Below, piece after piece: positions 31,317-40,347 of a stretch of 64,000 bases of DNA. How positions within the stretch are numbered: position 1 is the stretch's first letter; every line of letters begins with the position of its first letter. The notes under the pieces were generated by a model. That model was not told the origin of the DNA. It ran no database searches and saw only the letters and a program-made list of their open reading frames with translations. This DNA is from Nitrospirota bacterium (GTDB lineage: Bacteria; Nitrospirota; Thermodesulfovibrionia; Thermodesulfovibrionales; UBA6898). Position numbers and translations under genes: made by a program. The stretch spans positions 145,705-209,704 of the forward strand of contig JACRLQ010000008.1 in assembly GCA_016215155.1 (NCBI GenBank), read 5' to 3'.

Positions 31317-32510
31317 TCAGTTGGAGCGGAGCGCGACGATCGGGTCCAGCCTGGAGGCCTGACGCGCCGGATAAAATCCGAAAAAGATGCCGACTACCGA
31401 GGACACCCCTACCCCAAGGAAGATCGCCATATAGGATACCCCAAACTGCCACTTTGCAAAATAGGCGGCGAGATAGGACCCTCCCACCCCGACCAGGATG
31501 CCGAAGAGTCCCCCTATCATAGAAAGGATTATCGACTCCATAAGAAACTGGCCCATAATATCGTTCTGCCTTGCACCCAGGGCGCGGCGGATACCTATCT
31601 CCTTCCGCCTTTCAGTCACTGATACCAGCATCACGTTCATGACGCCGACCCCGCCGACTATGAGCGCTATGCTGCCGATGGCGCCCAGAAGCAGCGTAAA
31701 CATCTGCATCTGCTTTTCCATCTGGGCGATCACTTCCTCCGGAGAGCTGATTTTGACATTAGCGGTCACATTTTTTGTGAAGAATTCCTTCACCTCGGCC
31801 TGGGCGGTGCGATGAGACGCCCCGGGACGCACTCTCGCGGTGATATTTGTAATGTCCCAGAGGTTTTTCACCCTCATGGCCGTCGATATATGGATATACA
31901 CGGTCTGATTGGGGTCGAATGTCCTCATGCCTCCCGGGGTTGAGCTGTCCATCGTCCCGATTACCGTAAAGAGGAGATCATTGACCTTGATCGTCCTGCC
32001 GATAACGTCGCCTGCTCCCAGCCCCTGAAGTTTCTGGTACGCGCCGTTTCCAAGTACGCAGAAATGGCTGTTTTCGTCGAGGTCGGATATGAAACGGCCC
32101 TTCAGCACCTTCACCTTATTGATATCGGGAAAGTTTTCGGTCACCCCGAGCAATACCAGACCATCGAGTTTTTTTCCGGAGAAACTCATCTCACCTCCGA
32201 GGTTGACATTCGGCGAGACCTGGTCTATCGAAGGACATGCGGCGGGGATCGAAAGCGCTTCCTTAAGCCCCAGAAAATCCCTTTTTTTCGACGCGCCTCC
32301 CGCGTCAGCCGCCGGGTCTTTGCTAATATTTAGTATGTCGGTCCCCATTTCCCTGAACTGCGTCATGACCTCGGCCTGGACTATCTTGCCTATCGATACC
32401 ATCGCGATGACCGAGCCGATGCCGATGACTATGCCTATGAGGGCAAGTATCGTCCTTTGCTTCGCCGAGGAGAGGCTTCTTACCGCTTCCTTGAGGTTGG
32501 CCCTGAATAT
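31317..32510 (-). CDS. MacB/FtsX-type ABC transporter permease
   Basis: Inner-membrane permease of the MacB fold, 397 residues. An N-terminal helix (TILALIGIVIGIGSVIAMVSI) is followed by a large periplasmic domain of about 210 residues. Three C-terminal helices in the FtsX domain follow, with the signature VSVTERRKEIGIRRALGARQ. The ATPase is a separate gene, unlike E. coli MacB. The start MIFRANLKEAVRSLSSAKQR at 32510 overlaps the last base of the ATPase stop; a longer in-frame start 48 nt upstream lies inside the ATPase gene. It acts with the upstream ATPase, adaptor and TolC as a tripartite pump. Confidence 0.93.
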   Translation of the reverse strand: MFRANLKEAVRSLSSAKQRTILALIGIVIGIGSVIAMVSIGKIVQAEVMTQFREMGTDILNISKDPAADAGGASKKRDFLGLKEALSIPAACPSIDQVSPNVNLGGEMSFSGKKLDGLVLLGVTENFPDINKVKVLKGRFISDLDENSHFCVLGNGAYQKLQGLGAGDVIGRTIKVNDLLFTVIGTMDSSTPGGMRTFDPNQTVYIHISTAMRVKNLWDITNITARVRPGASHRTAQAEVKEFFTKNVTANVKISSPEEVIAQMEKQMQMFTLLLGAIGSIALIVGGVGVMNVMLVSVTERRKEIGIRRALGARQNDIMGQFLMESIILSMIGGLFGILVGVGGSYLAAYFAKWQFGVSYMAIFLGVGVSSVVGIFFGFYPARQASRLDPIVALRSN

Positions 32511-33178
32511 CATTGCTCGATTATCGTCCCGTCTTTCATATAGACAAAGCGTTTGCACTGTTTCGCGATGCCGGGGTCATGGGTGATTATAACGACAGTG
32601 ATGCCTTCCTCTTCGTTGAGGCGCCTGAAGAGGTCCATTATCTCCTGTCCCACTTTTGTGTCGAGGGCGCCGGTGGGTTCATCCGCGAGGATAAGAGACG
32701 GCCTGCCGGCGATCGCCCGCGCGATCGCCACCCTCTGCTGCTGGCCGCCGGAGAGTTCCGTGGGATTGTGCGACGCGCGTTCGTGCATGTTGACTTTTTT
32801 TAGATATTCGAGCGACCGCGTTCTTATTTCCTGTTCTCTCTCCCCCCTGTATATGAGCGGCAGGCCTACATTATCAAGGGCGCTCAGCCTGGGCAGAAGA
32901 TGATATTGCTGAAAAACAAACCCGATGCTCCTGTTTCTTATCCGCGAGAGGTTATCGTCGTCGGTATAGGTCACCGGGGTCCCCATGATCGCATAAGTCC
33001 CGGATGTGGGCTTGTCAAGAAGGCCAAGGATGTTCATCAGGGTCGATTTCCCGCACCCTGAGGGCCCCATTATGGCCATAAGCTCGCCGGTGACGACCTT
33101 GAGATTAACGCCTTTTAAGATCTCGATCTCGGTCGGCCCGATCCTGTATGATTTCCTTATATCTGACAGCTCCAGCAT
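32510..33178 (-). CDS. MacB/LolD-type ABC transporter ATPase
   Basis: 222 residues, one nucleotide-binding domain. Walker A GPSGCGKST, Q-loop FVFQQYHLLPRLSALDNV, signature LSGGQQQRVAIARAI, Walker B LILADEPTGALD and H-loop ITHD are all intact. The family subtype (NILGLLDKPTSG, EPTGALD) is that of MacB/LolD exporters working on periplasmic or outer-membrane substrates. It lies 5 nt after the PAS-adaptor stop and overlaps the permease start, so it belongs to a tightly coupled efflux operon. Confidence 0.96.
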   Translation of the reverse strand: MLELSDIRKSYRIGPTEIEILKGVNLKVVTGELMAIMGPSGCGKSTLMNILGLLDKPTSGTYAIMGTPVTYTDDDNLSRIRNRSIGFVFQQYHLLPRLSALDNVGLPLIYRGEREQEIRTRSLEYLKKVNMHERASHNPTELSGGQQQRVAIARAIAGRPSLILADEPTGALDTKVGQEIMDLFRRLNEEEGITVVIITHDPGIAKQCKRFVYMKDGTIIEQ

Positions 33179-33183
33179 CGCGG

Positions 33184-34944
33184 TTATAGCAGAATCTCTT
33201 CTCCGGCTTTGAGCCCCTTCAGGATTTCGACCGAGTCAAGGTTCGTGGTCCCGGTCTCTACCTCCTGCCTTTGCCCGTCTTTCCGTACGACATACCTTTT
33301 GCCTGAGTCGGTTTTTACCGCTGACACGGGCACCATAATGGCGTCGGCTTTTTCATATATGACTATCTCCAGATTGGCCGACATGCCTACGAATATCATT
33401 TTTCTCTGCTCGGGCGTTATGTTATCGACCGCGATGACGAGATCGAAAGACGGGGCCCCGCCTCCTCCGCCCTGGGCCCTGCTCGCCTGGGAGGAAACAG
33501 CCCTGACAGCCCCGTTGAGCGTAACGTCGGAGAAGGCATTCCCCGTGACCCTGACCTTCTGCCCGTCCTTTATCTTTACGACATCGATCTCATCCACCTT
33601 CGAACGGACCGAAAAGCCCGATAGGTCTCCTATAGTGACCAAAAGTTCCCCCTGTTGATAAGAGATCCCGTTTTCGACACGACGGCCTTCTTTTCCGTCC
33701 TGCCCTCCGGCCGGCATTATCACCACACCCGATACCGGCGCTTTTACTACCGCCTGGCTTATCTGGGACTCAAGCTCCCTGAGGCGCGACTGCGCGATCT
33801 TCATCTCAAGGGCGGCGATATTTTTATGCTCCGGGGCCGCCTTGCCCAGGGCCGACTTAAGCTCTTCCTCGGCGCTCTGGTAATCGAGCTGCTGGCCGAG
33901 ATATTGCTGCCTGACACCCTCATATTCCGTTGCCGGGACGATCCCTTTTTTAAAGAGCCTTTCTGTTTCCTCGAGGTTTTTTTTCTGGTTTTCGAGGCTC
34001 AGCTTTGCCTTGCTCAGGGAGCGGCGCGCCCTTGCGACCTCCGGGCTGCTTTCCCAGTCGTCGAGTTCCCTGACCTTTTCTACGGCCTTTATGTACGATG
34101 CCTTTGCCTCGCTGAGTTTGACCTCCGCCTCCGAGGTGTCCATTATTACCAGGGCCTGCCCCTCCTTTACGATGTCCCCGTAATGAAACCGTACCTCACG
34201 CACCTTCCCCAAAATCGGGCTCGTGACATTGATGATATGGATGGGGTCGAGGGCGCCGGTTACCTGGAGCGCCGATGAAAACTGCCGGGCATTGACGGTG
34301 AATGTTGCCGGCGCCTGCGCGGAAGCCCCCGGGCCAGGCCCGCCCGCCTTTTCGGGGCCAAGTTTCCTGTTCCAGGTAAATAGGCCAATACCTACAAACA
34401 GGATAATGCTGAATACGGTCGCAGCCGTGCGGATGACCTGGACTTTCCGGAGCGCCGCTTCAAGCCCTGCGTTGGCCTCCTCGGTCTTGAGATACGCGTC
34501 CTGCAATTCCCGGTGCTTGGACTTAAGCTCATCGGTAAGTCTTACCTCGGCATCTCTGAGGTCTTTGAGCTCACTGATGTCGGTAAAGACGGCGATAACC
34601 CCTACTTTCTTTAGCCCCCCCTCTGCCTCCGAGTGAAGAAAGGACGTCCTCAGCGACAGAGCGATGGTTTTCCCACCCGTATTGAAAGTTACGGTGCGGT
34701 TATGGACGACCGAGGCATCATAAATGGCGTCCAATATGGCCTGGTTAAAGTCGTCGTTGCCCTCACGCTCGAAGAAGACCTCCGCGAATTTTTTCCCGAG
34801 TACATCTGCCTTGTTCATACCCAGTATCCCGGCAGCCGGCGCGTTAAAGGTGATGATCTGGCCGGTGAGGTCGATCGTCATCACCCCGTCGGTCATGTTT
34901 TCGAGGATGTTCCGGGATATTACGGTGTCCTGCTCATTGTTCAT
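33184..34944 (-). CDS. PAS domain-membrane fusion protein chimera (efflux adaptor)
   Basis: 586 residues. Residues about 8-130 form a PAS domain (ILENMTDGVMTIDLTGQI, then GVIAVFTDISELKDLRD, the classic PAS end). Residues about 130-170 are a coiled coil. Residues about 172-195 are a membrane helix (TAATVFSIILFVGIGLFTW). The rest is a MacA/HlyD adaptor: lipoyl halves (VREVRFHYGDIVKEGQALVI and VVKAPVSGVVIMPAGG), a long alpha-hairpin, and a beta-barrel ending GLKAGEEILL. The topology puts PAS in the cytoplasm and the adaptor in the periplasm. Start and stop overlap or abut TolC and the ATPase. The frame is continuous, so the fusion is encoded and not an annotation join. Adaptors normally have only a short N-terminal tail. 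Confidence 0.93.
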   Translation of the reverse strand: MNNEQDTVISRNILENMTDGVMTIDLTGQIITFNAPAAGILGMNKADVLGKKFAEVFFEREGNDDFNQAILDAIYDASVVHNRTVTFNTGGKTIALSLRTSFLHSEAEGGLKKVGVIAVFTDISELKDLRDAEVRLTDELKSKHRELQDAYLKTEEANAGLEAALRKVQVIRTAATVFSIILFVGIGLFTWNRKLGPEKAGGPGPGASAQAPATFTVNARQFSSALQVTGALDPIHIINVTSPILGKVREVRFHYGDIVKEGQALVIMDTSEAEVKLSEAKASYIKAVEKVRELDDWESSPEVARARRSLSKAKLSLENQKKNLEETERLFKKGIVPATEYEGVRQQYLGQQLDYQSAEEELKSALGKAAPEHKNIAALEMKIAQSRLRELESQISQAVVKAPVSGVVIMPAGGQDGKEGRRVENGISYQQGELLVTIGDLSGFSVRSKVDEIDVVKIKDGQKVRVTGNAFSDVTLNGAVRAVSSQASRAQGGGGGAPSFDLVIAVDNITPEQRKMIFVGMSANLEIVIYEKADAIMVPVSAVKTDSGKRYVVRKDGQRQEVETGTTNLDSVEILKGLKAGEEILL

Positions 34945-36407
34945 TTCTCTGCTCCAGGTGCGTCATGAAGTATTATGCCCCATCTCTCAAGCGTAGTGCC
35001 GAGGGTCCGGTCCATTTCGGCCAGGGCGTTCTGATAGCTTATCACAGCCGCGAGCTCACTGCTTTGAGCGTTCACAAGGTCGTTCTGGTACGATACGAGC
35101 TGGAAGTTGGTGGACCTGCCGGCCTTAAGCTTTTCGGTCTCTATCTCAAGTTTCTTCTCTGAAAGGACCCGGGCCTGACTTGCAAGCTTCACCTGCCTGA
35201 GCCTCATCTCCACGTTCCGGACAATGTCCTGCACCTCTATCTCTATCGTCTCCCTGAGCTTTAAAAGATTGGTCTCATCTTTTTCAAGACCGATTTTAGC
35301 CGAGATATATCCCTGTTCGAGGGTGAGGTCTCTAAAGGGGACGGTCAATTTCAGACCCATGTTCCAGCTTCTTGTCGTGCCGTCCGCCCCGGCAGATCCG
35401 GGCCCCGACCTGACCCCGTCGAAGCCTCCCGTAAGTGAGAGGTCCCACAGCATATTGTTTTTTGCAAGCATCACGTTCATTTTGGATATCTCCAGCCGGA
35501 GAAGGGAACTCCTGTAGTCAGGCCTGTTTTCAAGGGCGGTCTTCCTCGCTGCCTCGTAGTCGAGGCCTACCGGCTCCGCGGAAACCTTCTCCGAGGGGGT
35601 TATCCTCGTCCTTTTGTCTATGTCGAGCAGCTTTATCAGGGAAAGCCGCGCCGAATCGAGGTTGTTTTCGGCCTCGAGGAGACTGAATTCCCGGTTCGCC
35701 ACGTCGGCCTCGGTCTGGAACAGCTCGACCTCTGCCATACGTCCCGCGTTTATGAGTTCACGGTTTATCATCACAAGGTCCGTCGCGCGCCGCACCGACT
35801 GGCGCGTTATATCGAGCTGTTCCCCGGCCTGAAGGTAGGTGCGGTAGGCTGTTATCACGGAACTTACAAGGTCAATCGTGGCCGCTTTCAGTGACAGGAC
35901 ATTGACCTCTTCGTTTATGCGCGCGGTCCTCACGGATGCGGTCGTTACGTCTATCCCTCCACCTTTTAAGAGGGGCTGGGCAAAGGCCGCGCTCCAGGAC
36001 CGGTCCCTGACAGTGCCGGAACCGTCTGTCCTGTTTAAGACCTCGGCAAGCGACAGATTGATCCGGCCGCCTGTCGGCACCGTCTCGCTGACGGACAGGG
36101 CGGCCCCCGCGGTCTTTGTTTTCACTGTCGTGCCGCCGCCACCGGCAGAGGCCTCCCCGGCTGAAGTGACGAGCACGGGCCTCGGGAAAAATTTGTCCTC
36201 AGCCACTTTAAGGTCGAACCTCTGGACTATGCGGTCGCGGTAGACATTTTTAAGCGACAGGTTGTTCTTCAGGGCAAGCCCGATTGTCTGAGAAAGAGAC
36301 AGTGTCAGGTCGGAGCCATGCGAGGGCAGGTCATTTCCAAAAACAGTCGCGGGGGACGCCATAAGAAGCAAAAAAATAAAAAAAGTCCTCAGCCGGTAGC
36401 CGGTCAT
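34941..36407 (-). CDS. TolC-family outer membrane efflux protein
   Basis: 488 residues with a signal peptide (hydrophobic FFIFLLLMASPATVFG, cleavage probably after GFG/N near residue 24). Two repeated TolC-type halves with long heptad helices follow (for example LSLSQTIGLALKNNLSLKNV at the start of the mature protein). Such proteins form a trimeric beta-barrel and periplasmic tunnel that docks to an adaptor. No lipobox is present. It overlaps both the sigma-54 activator upstream and the PAS-adaptor downstream by 4 nt (ATGA), implying coupled translation. Confidence 0.93.
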   Translation of the reverse strand: MTGYRLRTFFIFLLLMASPATVFGNDLPSHGSDLTLSLSQTIGLALKNNLSLKNVYRDRIVQRFDLKVAEDKFFPRPVLVTSAGEASAGGGGTTVKTKTAGAALSVSETVPTGGRINLSLAEVLNRTDGSGTVRDRSWSAAFAQPLLKGGGIDVTTASVRTARINEEVNVLSLKAATIDLVSSVITAYRTYLQAGEQLDITRQSVRRATDLVMINRELINAGRMAEVELFQTEADVANREFSLLEAENNLDSARLSLIKLLDIDKRTRITPSEKVSAEPVGLDYEAARKTALENRPDYRSSLLRLEISKMNVMLAKNNMLWDLSLTGGFDGVRSGPGSAGADGTTRSWNMGLKLTVPFRDLTLEQGYISAKIGLEKDETNLLKLRETIEIEVQDIVRNVEMRLRQVKLASQARVLSEKKLEIETEKLKAGRSTNFQLVSYQNDLVNAQSSELAAVISYQNALAEMDRTLGTTLERWGIILHDAPGAEK

Positions 36408-37675
36408 TTGACGCCTGCGCCAATCGGGGCCGTCTCTTTCGGGTCGAGCCCGTATTTTAATATCTTTTTTCTGAGCCCCTCCCTGCTTAAGCCCAGACGC
36501 CTTGCCGTCTCGGACTTGTTGCCACCGGTGTCACGAAGAATTTGCAGTATCAGCTCAATCTCCCTGCCTTTGAGGATGCTCAAGAAAGGCCCGGGCGCTT
36601 TTTGCGAGATGAAATAGGCATGCACCTCCTCAGAGAAGTCCTGGAAGCCTATTGTATCGGTGACGGACAGGGCAACGGCCCGTTCGACTTCATTTTTAAG
36701 TTCCCTAACATTCCCCGGCCAGGGGTAGGTCGTAAGTCTGTCAAGTGCCTCAGGGTCGAACCTGCGGTTTGACATCTCCTGTCGTAAAGAGACGGTCTTA
36801 AGAAACAGGTTAAGAAGAAGGGGGATATCATCGGCGCGCTCCCTCAGAGGGGGCACATGGAGCTGTACGACATTGAGACGGTAATACAGATCTTCCCTGA
36901 AATGCCCTGCGGCGGCCTCATCCCGGACCCGGAGGTTTTTATTAGTCGCGGCGATGACCCTGATATCAACGGGGACGGACACCCTTCCGCCAAGTTTATC
37001 GACCGTCCGTTCTTCGATGACGCGCAGGACCTTTGCCTGGGCGTTAAGGGGCATGTCTCCGATTTCATCGAGGAAGAGGGTGCCGCCCGACGCCTGCTCG
37101 ATCCTGCCTGTCCTTCCGTCAACCCCGGTGGCAACGCCTTTTTCTATGCCGAAGAGCTCGGCCTCAAGGATGCTCTCAGGGAGGGCCGAACAGTTGAGGG
37201 CCACGAAAGGTTTATGAGACCGGCTGCTGCTGAAATGCAGCGACTTCGCGATCAGTTCTTTGCCGGTGCCGGTTTCTCCGGTGATGAGCACGTTCACCGC
37301 GGTGTCGGCGATCCGCCTGATCATGCTCCTCAGCTCCTGGATGCGGGGGCTCTTTCCAATTATCTGGTCGGGAGAAAAACTCTCTCTTATCGTCCTTTTC
37401 AGCGTCCTGTTTTCGCTGTCGAGCCGCTGTTTTGCAGAACTCAGCTCGGCATGGGCCTTTTTCAGGTCCTCGATCATCTGCTCAAGATGGAATTCCCTGG
37501 CCTCGACCTTGACCATCATCATGCCGAACGATTCGGCAAGCCTGCTGATGCTCTCCGGATAACTCCCCGTCTTGGTAAGCTCGAAGAGCTCGGCGTATCT
37601 GCCGTAGTGCCCTTTTGCCATATCTTCCGTCAGCACTATAAGCTGGTTCAATAACTTGTCAACTTCTCTCTTCAT
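36404..37675 (-). CDS. Sigma-54-family activator with non-canonical GAFTGA loop
   Basis: 423 residues. The N-terminal 80 residues form a HAMP-like/coiled signalling segment (ISRLAESFGMMMVKVEARE), not a receiver. The AAA+ domain has Walker A GETGTGKE, Walker B GGTLFLDEIGDMP and arginine-finger region FREDLYYRLNV. The Fis-type helix-turn-helix is at the end (NKSETARRLGLSREGLRKKI). The sigma-54-contacting loop reads GVATGV instead of GAFTGA, so the phenylalanine that touches sigma-54 is missing. It is the first gene of the efflux operon and overlaps tolC by 4 nt, so it likely regulates its own operon. No convincing GG-N10-GC promoter was seen upstream. Confidence 0.9.
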   Translation of the reverse strand: MKREVDKLLNQLIVLTEDMAKGHYGRYAELFELTKTGSYPESISRLAESFGMMMVKVEAREFHLEQMIEDLKKAHAELSSAKQRLDSENRTLKRTIRESFSPDQIIGKSPRIQELRSMIRRIADTAVNVLITGETGTGKELIAKSLHFSSSRSHKPFVALNCSALPESILEAELFGIEKGVATGVDGRTGRIEQASGGTLFLDEIGDMPLNAQAKVLRVIEERTVDKLGGRVSVPVDIRVIAATNKNLRVRDEAAAGHFREDLYYRLNVVQLHVPPLRERADDIPLLLNLFLKTVSLRQEMSNRRFDPEALDRLTTYPWPGNVRELKNEVERAVALSVTDTIGFQDFSEEVHAYFISQKAPGPFLSILKGREIELILQILRDTGGNKSETARRLGLSREGLRKKILKYGLDPKETAPIGAGVK

Positions 37676-38005
37676 TGATTAACGACCCGTGTATAGATAT
37701 TTTGGAGCATGCACCTCAACCCCCGGCGGCCCTGCATAAAGCAGGGATGTCCTTAGCCCGGCAGTTACCATATAAGGGTACAGGAAATAAACAAGTTTTT
37801 CAAACATGATTATGTATGGGGAGTGACCATTCAGGGACCCTGGGAATCCATCTTTGAAAAATCTCTCCTAATTTTATTTTTTTTGCTATACTTTCCTGAC
37901 ATATTGCCGGACTGACATATTGCCGGACAGTGCAAAATTCTGTAACTATACTTAAAAAGTGGAATACCACAACGTATAAGTTGCATATTGAGGGGAGAGA
38001 TTAAA
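37676..38005 (+). other. Divergent intergenic region with a 16-bp tandem duplication
   Basis: This 330-nt gap separates the minus-strand efflux operon from the sulfotransferase. It holds a perfect tandem pair of TGACATATTGCCGGAC at 37897-37912 and 37913-37928, and a small hairpin CCCTGC-ATAAA-GCAGGG near 37730. Promoters for both directions must lie here; no clear -35/-10 pair stands out. Confidence 0.6.
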
Positions 38006-39004
38006 ATGTCATTGTTCATGATCGGCACACAGAGGTCAGGCTCCAACCTTCTCAGGCTGATGCTTAATCAGCAGCCGGCCATCGCCGCCCCTCATCCGCC
38101 CCATATCCTCGAGCGTTTCATACCGCTTCTGCCTTTGTACGGCGACCTTCAGGACGATAAGAATTTCGACCTGCTGATTGACGATGTCTGCCGTATGATT
38201 GAGCTTAATCCGGTGCCCTGGGAAGGGGTCACCCTGGACCGTAAAACAGTCAGGGACTGCTGTTTCAGCCGGTCGCTTATGGCCGTCTACGGCGCGGTGC
38301 ATGACCTGTTATGCGAGGCCAAGGGGGCGTTCGTATGGGTCTGTAAAAGCCTCGCCAATGTGCATTTCCTGCCGGAGATTACCGGGCATTTCGCTGATGC
38401 GCGTTTCATCTATCTCTTCCGCGACGGACGCGATGTCGCGTTGTCCTTCAGGAAGGCCGTCGTGGGGGAAAAGAGTTTTTATCATATAGCAAAACAGTGG
38501 CACGCGGAACAGCGGCTGGCCCTCGATCTGAGGGACCGGAGCGACCCATCCTGTTTCTTCTCCCTGAGTTACGAACAGCTTACCTCCGATACTGAAAATA
38601 CCCTCAGGAACCTTATGACCCATTTCCGGATCCCCTTTTCTGAAGAGATGCTGAGGTTTAATATCTCGGAGGACGCCTTTGCTACGGCAAAATCCGGTTC
38701 ACTATGGGCGAACGTCGTGAAGCCCGTGATGAAGGAAAATACCCGCAAGTTTATCGCCGAGGCCCCGCTGCCCGACATCCGGACCTTTGAGTCAGTCGCG
38801 GGGGAAAGCCTCGACCGCCTCGGATATGAACGATATGCCGCAAAAAAGGGTGAAGAGATAAAGTTCACGGAGGCGGATCTCCTCGGGTTTGAAGCGGAAA
38901 ACAACAGGCTGAAAAAAGAGATAAGCTCAAAACTCACTGAAGTGGAACTGCAGCTTCGCAGGCCCCAGCAGCAGCTCATAGAGGAAATAAAGGCCAGGAG
39001 GTGA
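38006..39004 (+). CDS. Sulfotransferase-family protein
   Basis: PAPS-dependent sulfotransferase fold, 332 residues. The 5'-phosphosulfate loop is at the N terminus (FMIGTQRSGSNLLRLML), and the 3'-phosphate-binding motif is FIYLFRDGRDVALSFRKAV. There is a helical, charged C-terminal tail (EAENNRLKKEISSKL) that may form a coiled coil. ATG 38006 follows AGGGGAGAGA; a TTG 18 nt earlier overlaps that ribosome site. The acceptor is unknown; bacterial relatives sulfate carbohydrates, lipids or peptides. The stop overlaps the start of the chromate-type transporter. Confidence 0.88.
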   Translation: MSLFMIGTQRSGSNLLRLMLNQQPAIAAPHPPHILERFIPLLPLYGDLQDDKNFDLLIDDVCRMIELNPVPWEGVTLDRKTVRDCCFSRSLMAVYGAVHDLLCEAKGAFVWVCKSLANVHFLPEITGHFADARFIYLFRDGRDVALSFRKAVVGEKSFYHIAKQWHAEQRLALDLRDRSDPSCFFSLSYEQLTSDTENTLRNLMTHFRIPFSEEMLRFNISEDAFATAKSGSLWANVVKPVMKENTRKFIAEAPLPDIRTFESVAGESLDRLGYERYAAKKGEEIKFTEADLLGFEAENNRLKKEISSKLTEVELQLRRPQQQLIEEIKARR

Positions 39005-40302
39005 ACAGCCGTCCTGAAGGACCTGGGGGCATTGCGGACCGGCGGATGCTGCAAGACAGCCCGGCGGAGGGACAGACTGATTTGGGCGAGGTTGGCCCGG
39101 GGATCAGTTTATGGTCTTTGTTCCGGACATTCCTCAAAATCGGGAGTATCGCCTTTGGCGGGTTTACCGCTTTAATCGCGGTTGTAGATGACACCGTTGT
39201 CCGGAAGCGCGGGCTGATGCGGGAAGAAGAGATGCTCGACGGCGTCTCGCTTGCGATGATGCTTCCCGGGCCTGTGGCGGTCAACGTGGTCACGTTTGTC
39301 GGCTACCGGTTAAGAGGCGGTTTAGGGGCACTGGTGAGCGCCGTTGGCGTTATCCTTCCGTCGTTTCTGCTTATAATTGGACTTTCCATCTTCTATGTGC
39401 GGTATGGCGAAGTGCCGGCCGTAAGCAGCGTTTTTTCGGGATTTGTGCCCGCTGTGACCGCGATAATCATAAATACCGCCTGGGGTATGAGTAAAAAAAA
39501 CATTAAGACCATGGCCCAATTTCTCACCGGCCTCGCGGCGGCAGCGGTTCTGAGTACTGTCGGAGGGTTTTATTCGACCCTGCTCATAATACTGTGCTCC
39601 GGCCTCCTCGGGAGACTTATTTTCTATCGTCCCGGGCAGACGTCCGGCGCAAGTGCCGAAGATCCAGGTAAGGCCGATAAAACAGTGGCGGGCCGACCGG
39701 GCTCCATGAAAGGCTTTGTTTTTTCGATGCTTCTGCTTTCAGGCGTCCTTCTGACATTTTCGTTGCCCTTGCAGGCCCTTCCGAATGATTCTTACGGAAG
39801 GATCTTTATAACTTTTTCGGGCATGAGCCTGATGCTCTTTGGAGGAGGATTCGTCTTTATCCCCCTTATCCAGAAGATTGTGGTGGACGGGATCCACTGG
39901 GTCACACAACCCGAATTCACGTCCGCAATAGCCATGGGGCAGGTGACCCCCGGCCCTATCCTTATAAGCGCCGCTTTTATAGGCTATAAGGTGAAGGGTT
40001 TTTTCGGGGCACTGCTCGCAACCGCGGCGATTTTTTTTCCTCCAGCGCTTCTTATGGTAAACTGTTCCCAGGTGCTTGATCGCATAAAGGGGTCTGAAGG
40101 CATACAGGCAGCCCTCAACGGGGTACGCCCTGCCGTGGTGGGCATGATATTTTCTGCCTCCCTCGTGATCGGCCGGGGCGCTGTGTTTCACTGGGGCACC
40201 CTGTTGATTTTTATGCTTGCGCTTGTTTCACTTTTAAAGTTCAGACTGGACGTCGTCTGGATCATCCCGGCTGCCGGGGCGCTTGGCGTGCTTATTTACT
40301 AA
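39001..40302 (+). CDS. chrA: Chromate (CHR) family transporter
   Basis: 433 residues with two homologous CHR domains in tandem. Domain 1 has FLKIGSIAFGGFTALIAVV and MMLPGPVAVNVVTFVGY. Domain 2 has MLFGGGFVFIPLIQ and AMGQVTPGPILISAAFIGY. About 10-12 hydrophobic segments are present. The start is GTG 39001, within the TGA overlap of the sulfotransferase and behind AGGAG; the first 35 residues are a hydrophilic extension. CHR proteins export chromate and perhaps sulfate. Coupling to a sulfotransferase makes an oxyanion such as sulfate a reasonable alternative substrate. Confidence 0.88.
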   Translation: MNSRPEGPGGIADRRMLQDSPAEGQTDLGEVGPGISLWSLFRTFLKIGSIAFGGFTALIAVVDDTVVRKRGLMREEEMLDGVSLAMMLPGPVAVNVVTFVGYRLRGGLGALVSAVGVILPSFLLIIGLSIFYVRYGEVPAVSSVFSGFVPAVTAIIINTAWGMSKKNIKTMAQFLTGLAAAAVLSTVGGFYSTLLIILCSGLLGRLIFYRPGQTSGASAEDPGKADKTVAGRPGSMKGFVFSMLLLSGVLLTFSLPLQALPNDSYGRIFITFSGMSLMLFGGGFVFIPLIQKIVVDGIHWVTQPEFTSAIAMGQVTPGPILISAAFIGYKVKGFFGALLATAAIFFPPALLMVNCSQVLDRIKGSEGIQAALNGVRPAVVGMIFSASLVIGRGAVFHWGTLLIFMLALVSLLKFRLDVVWIIPAAGALGVLIY

Positions 40303-40347
40303 ACAGTGGGACTGTAAATTAGTTCGATCGAAAGGACACTAAAAGAC

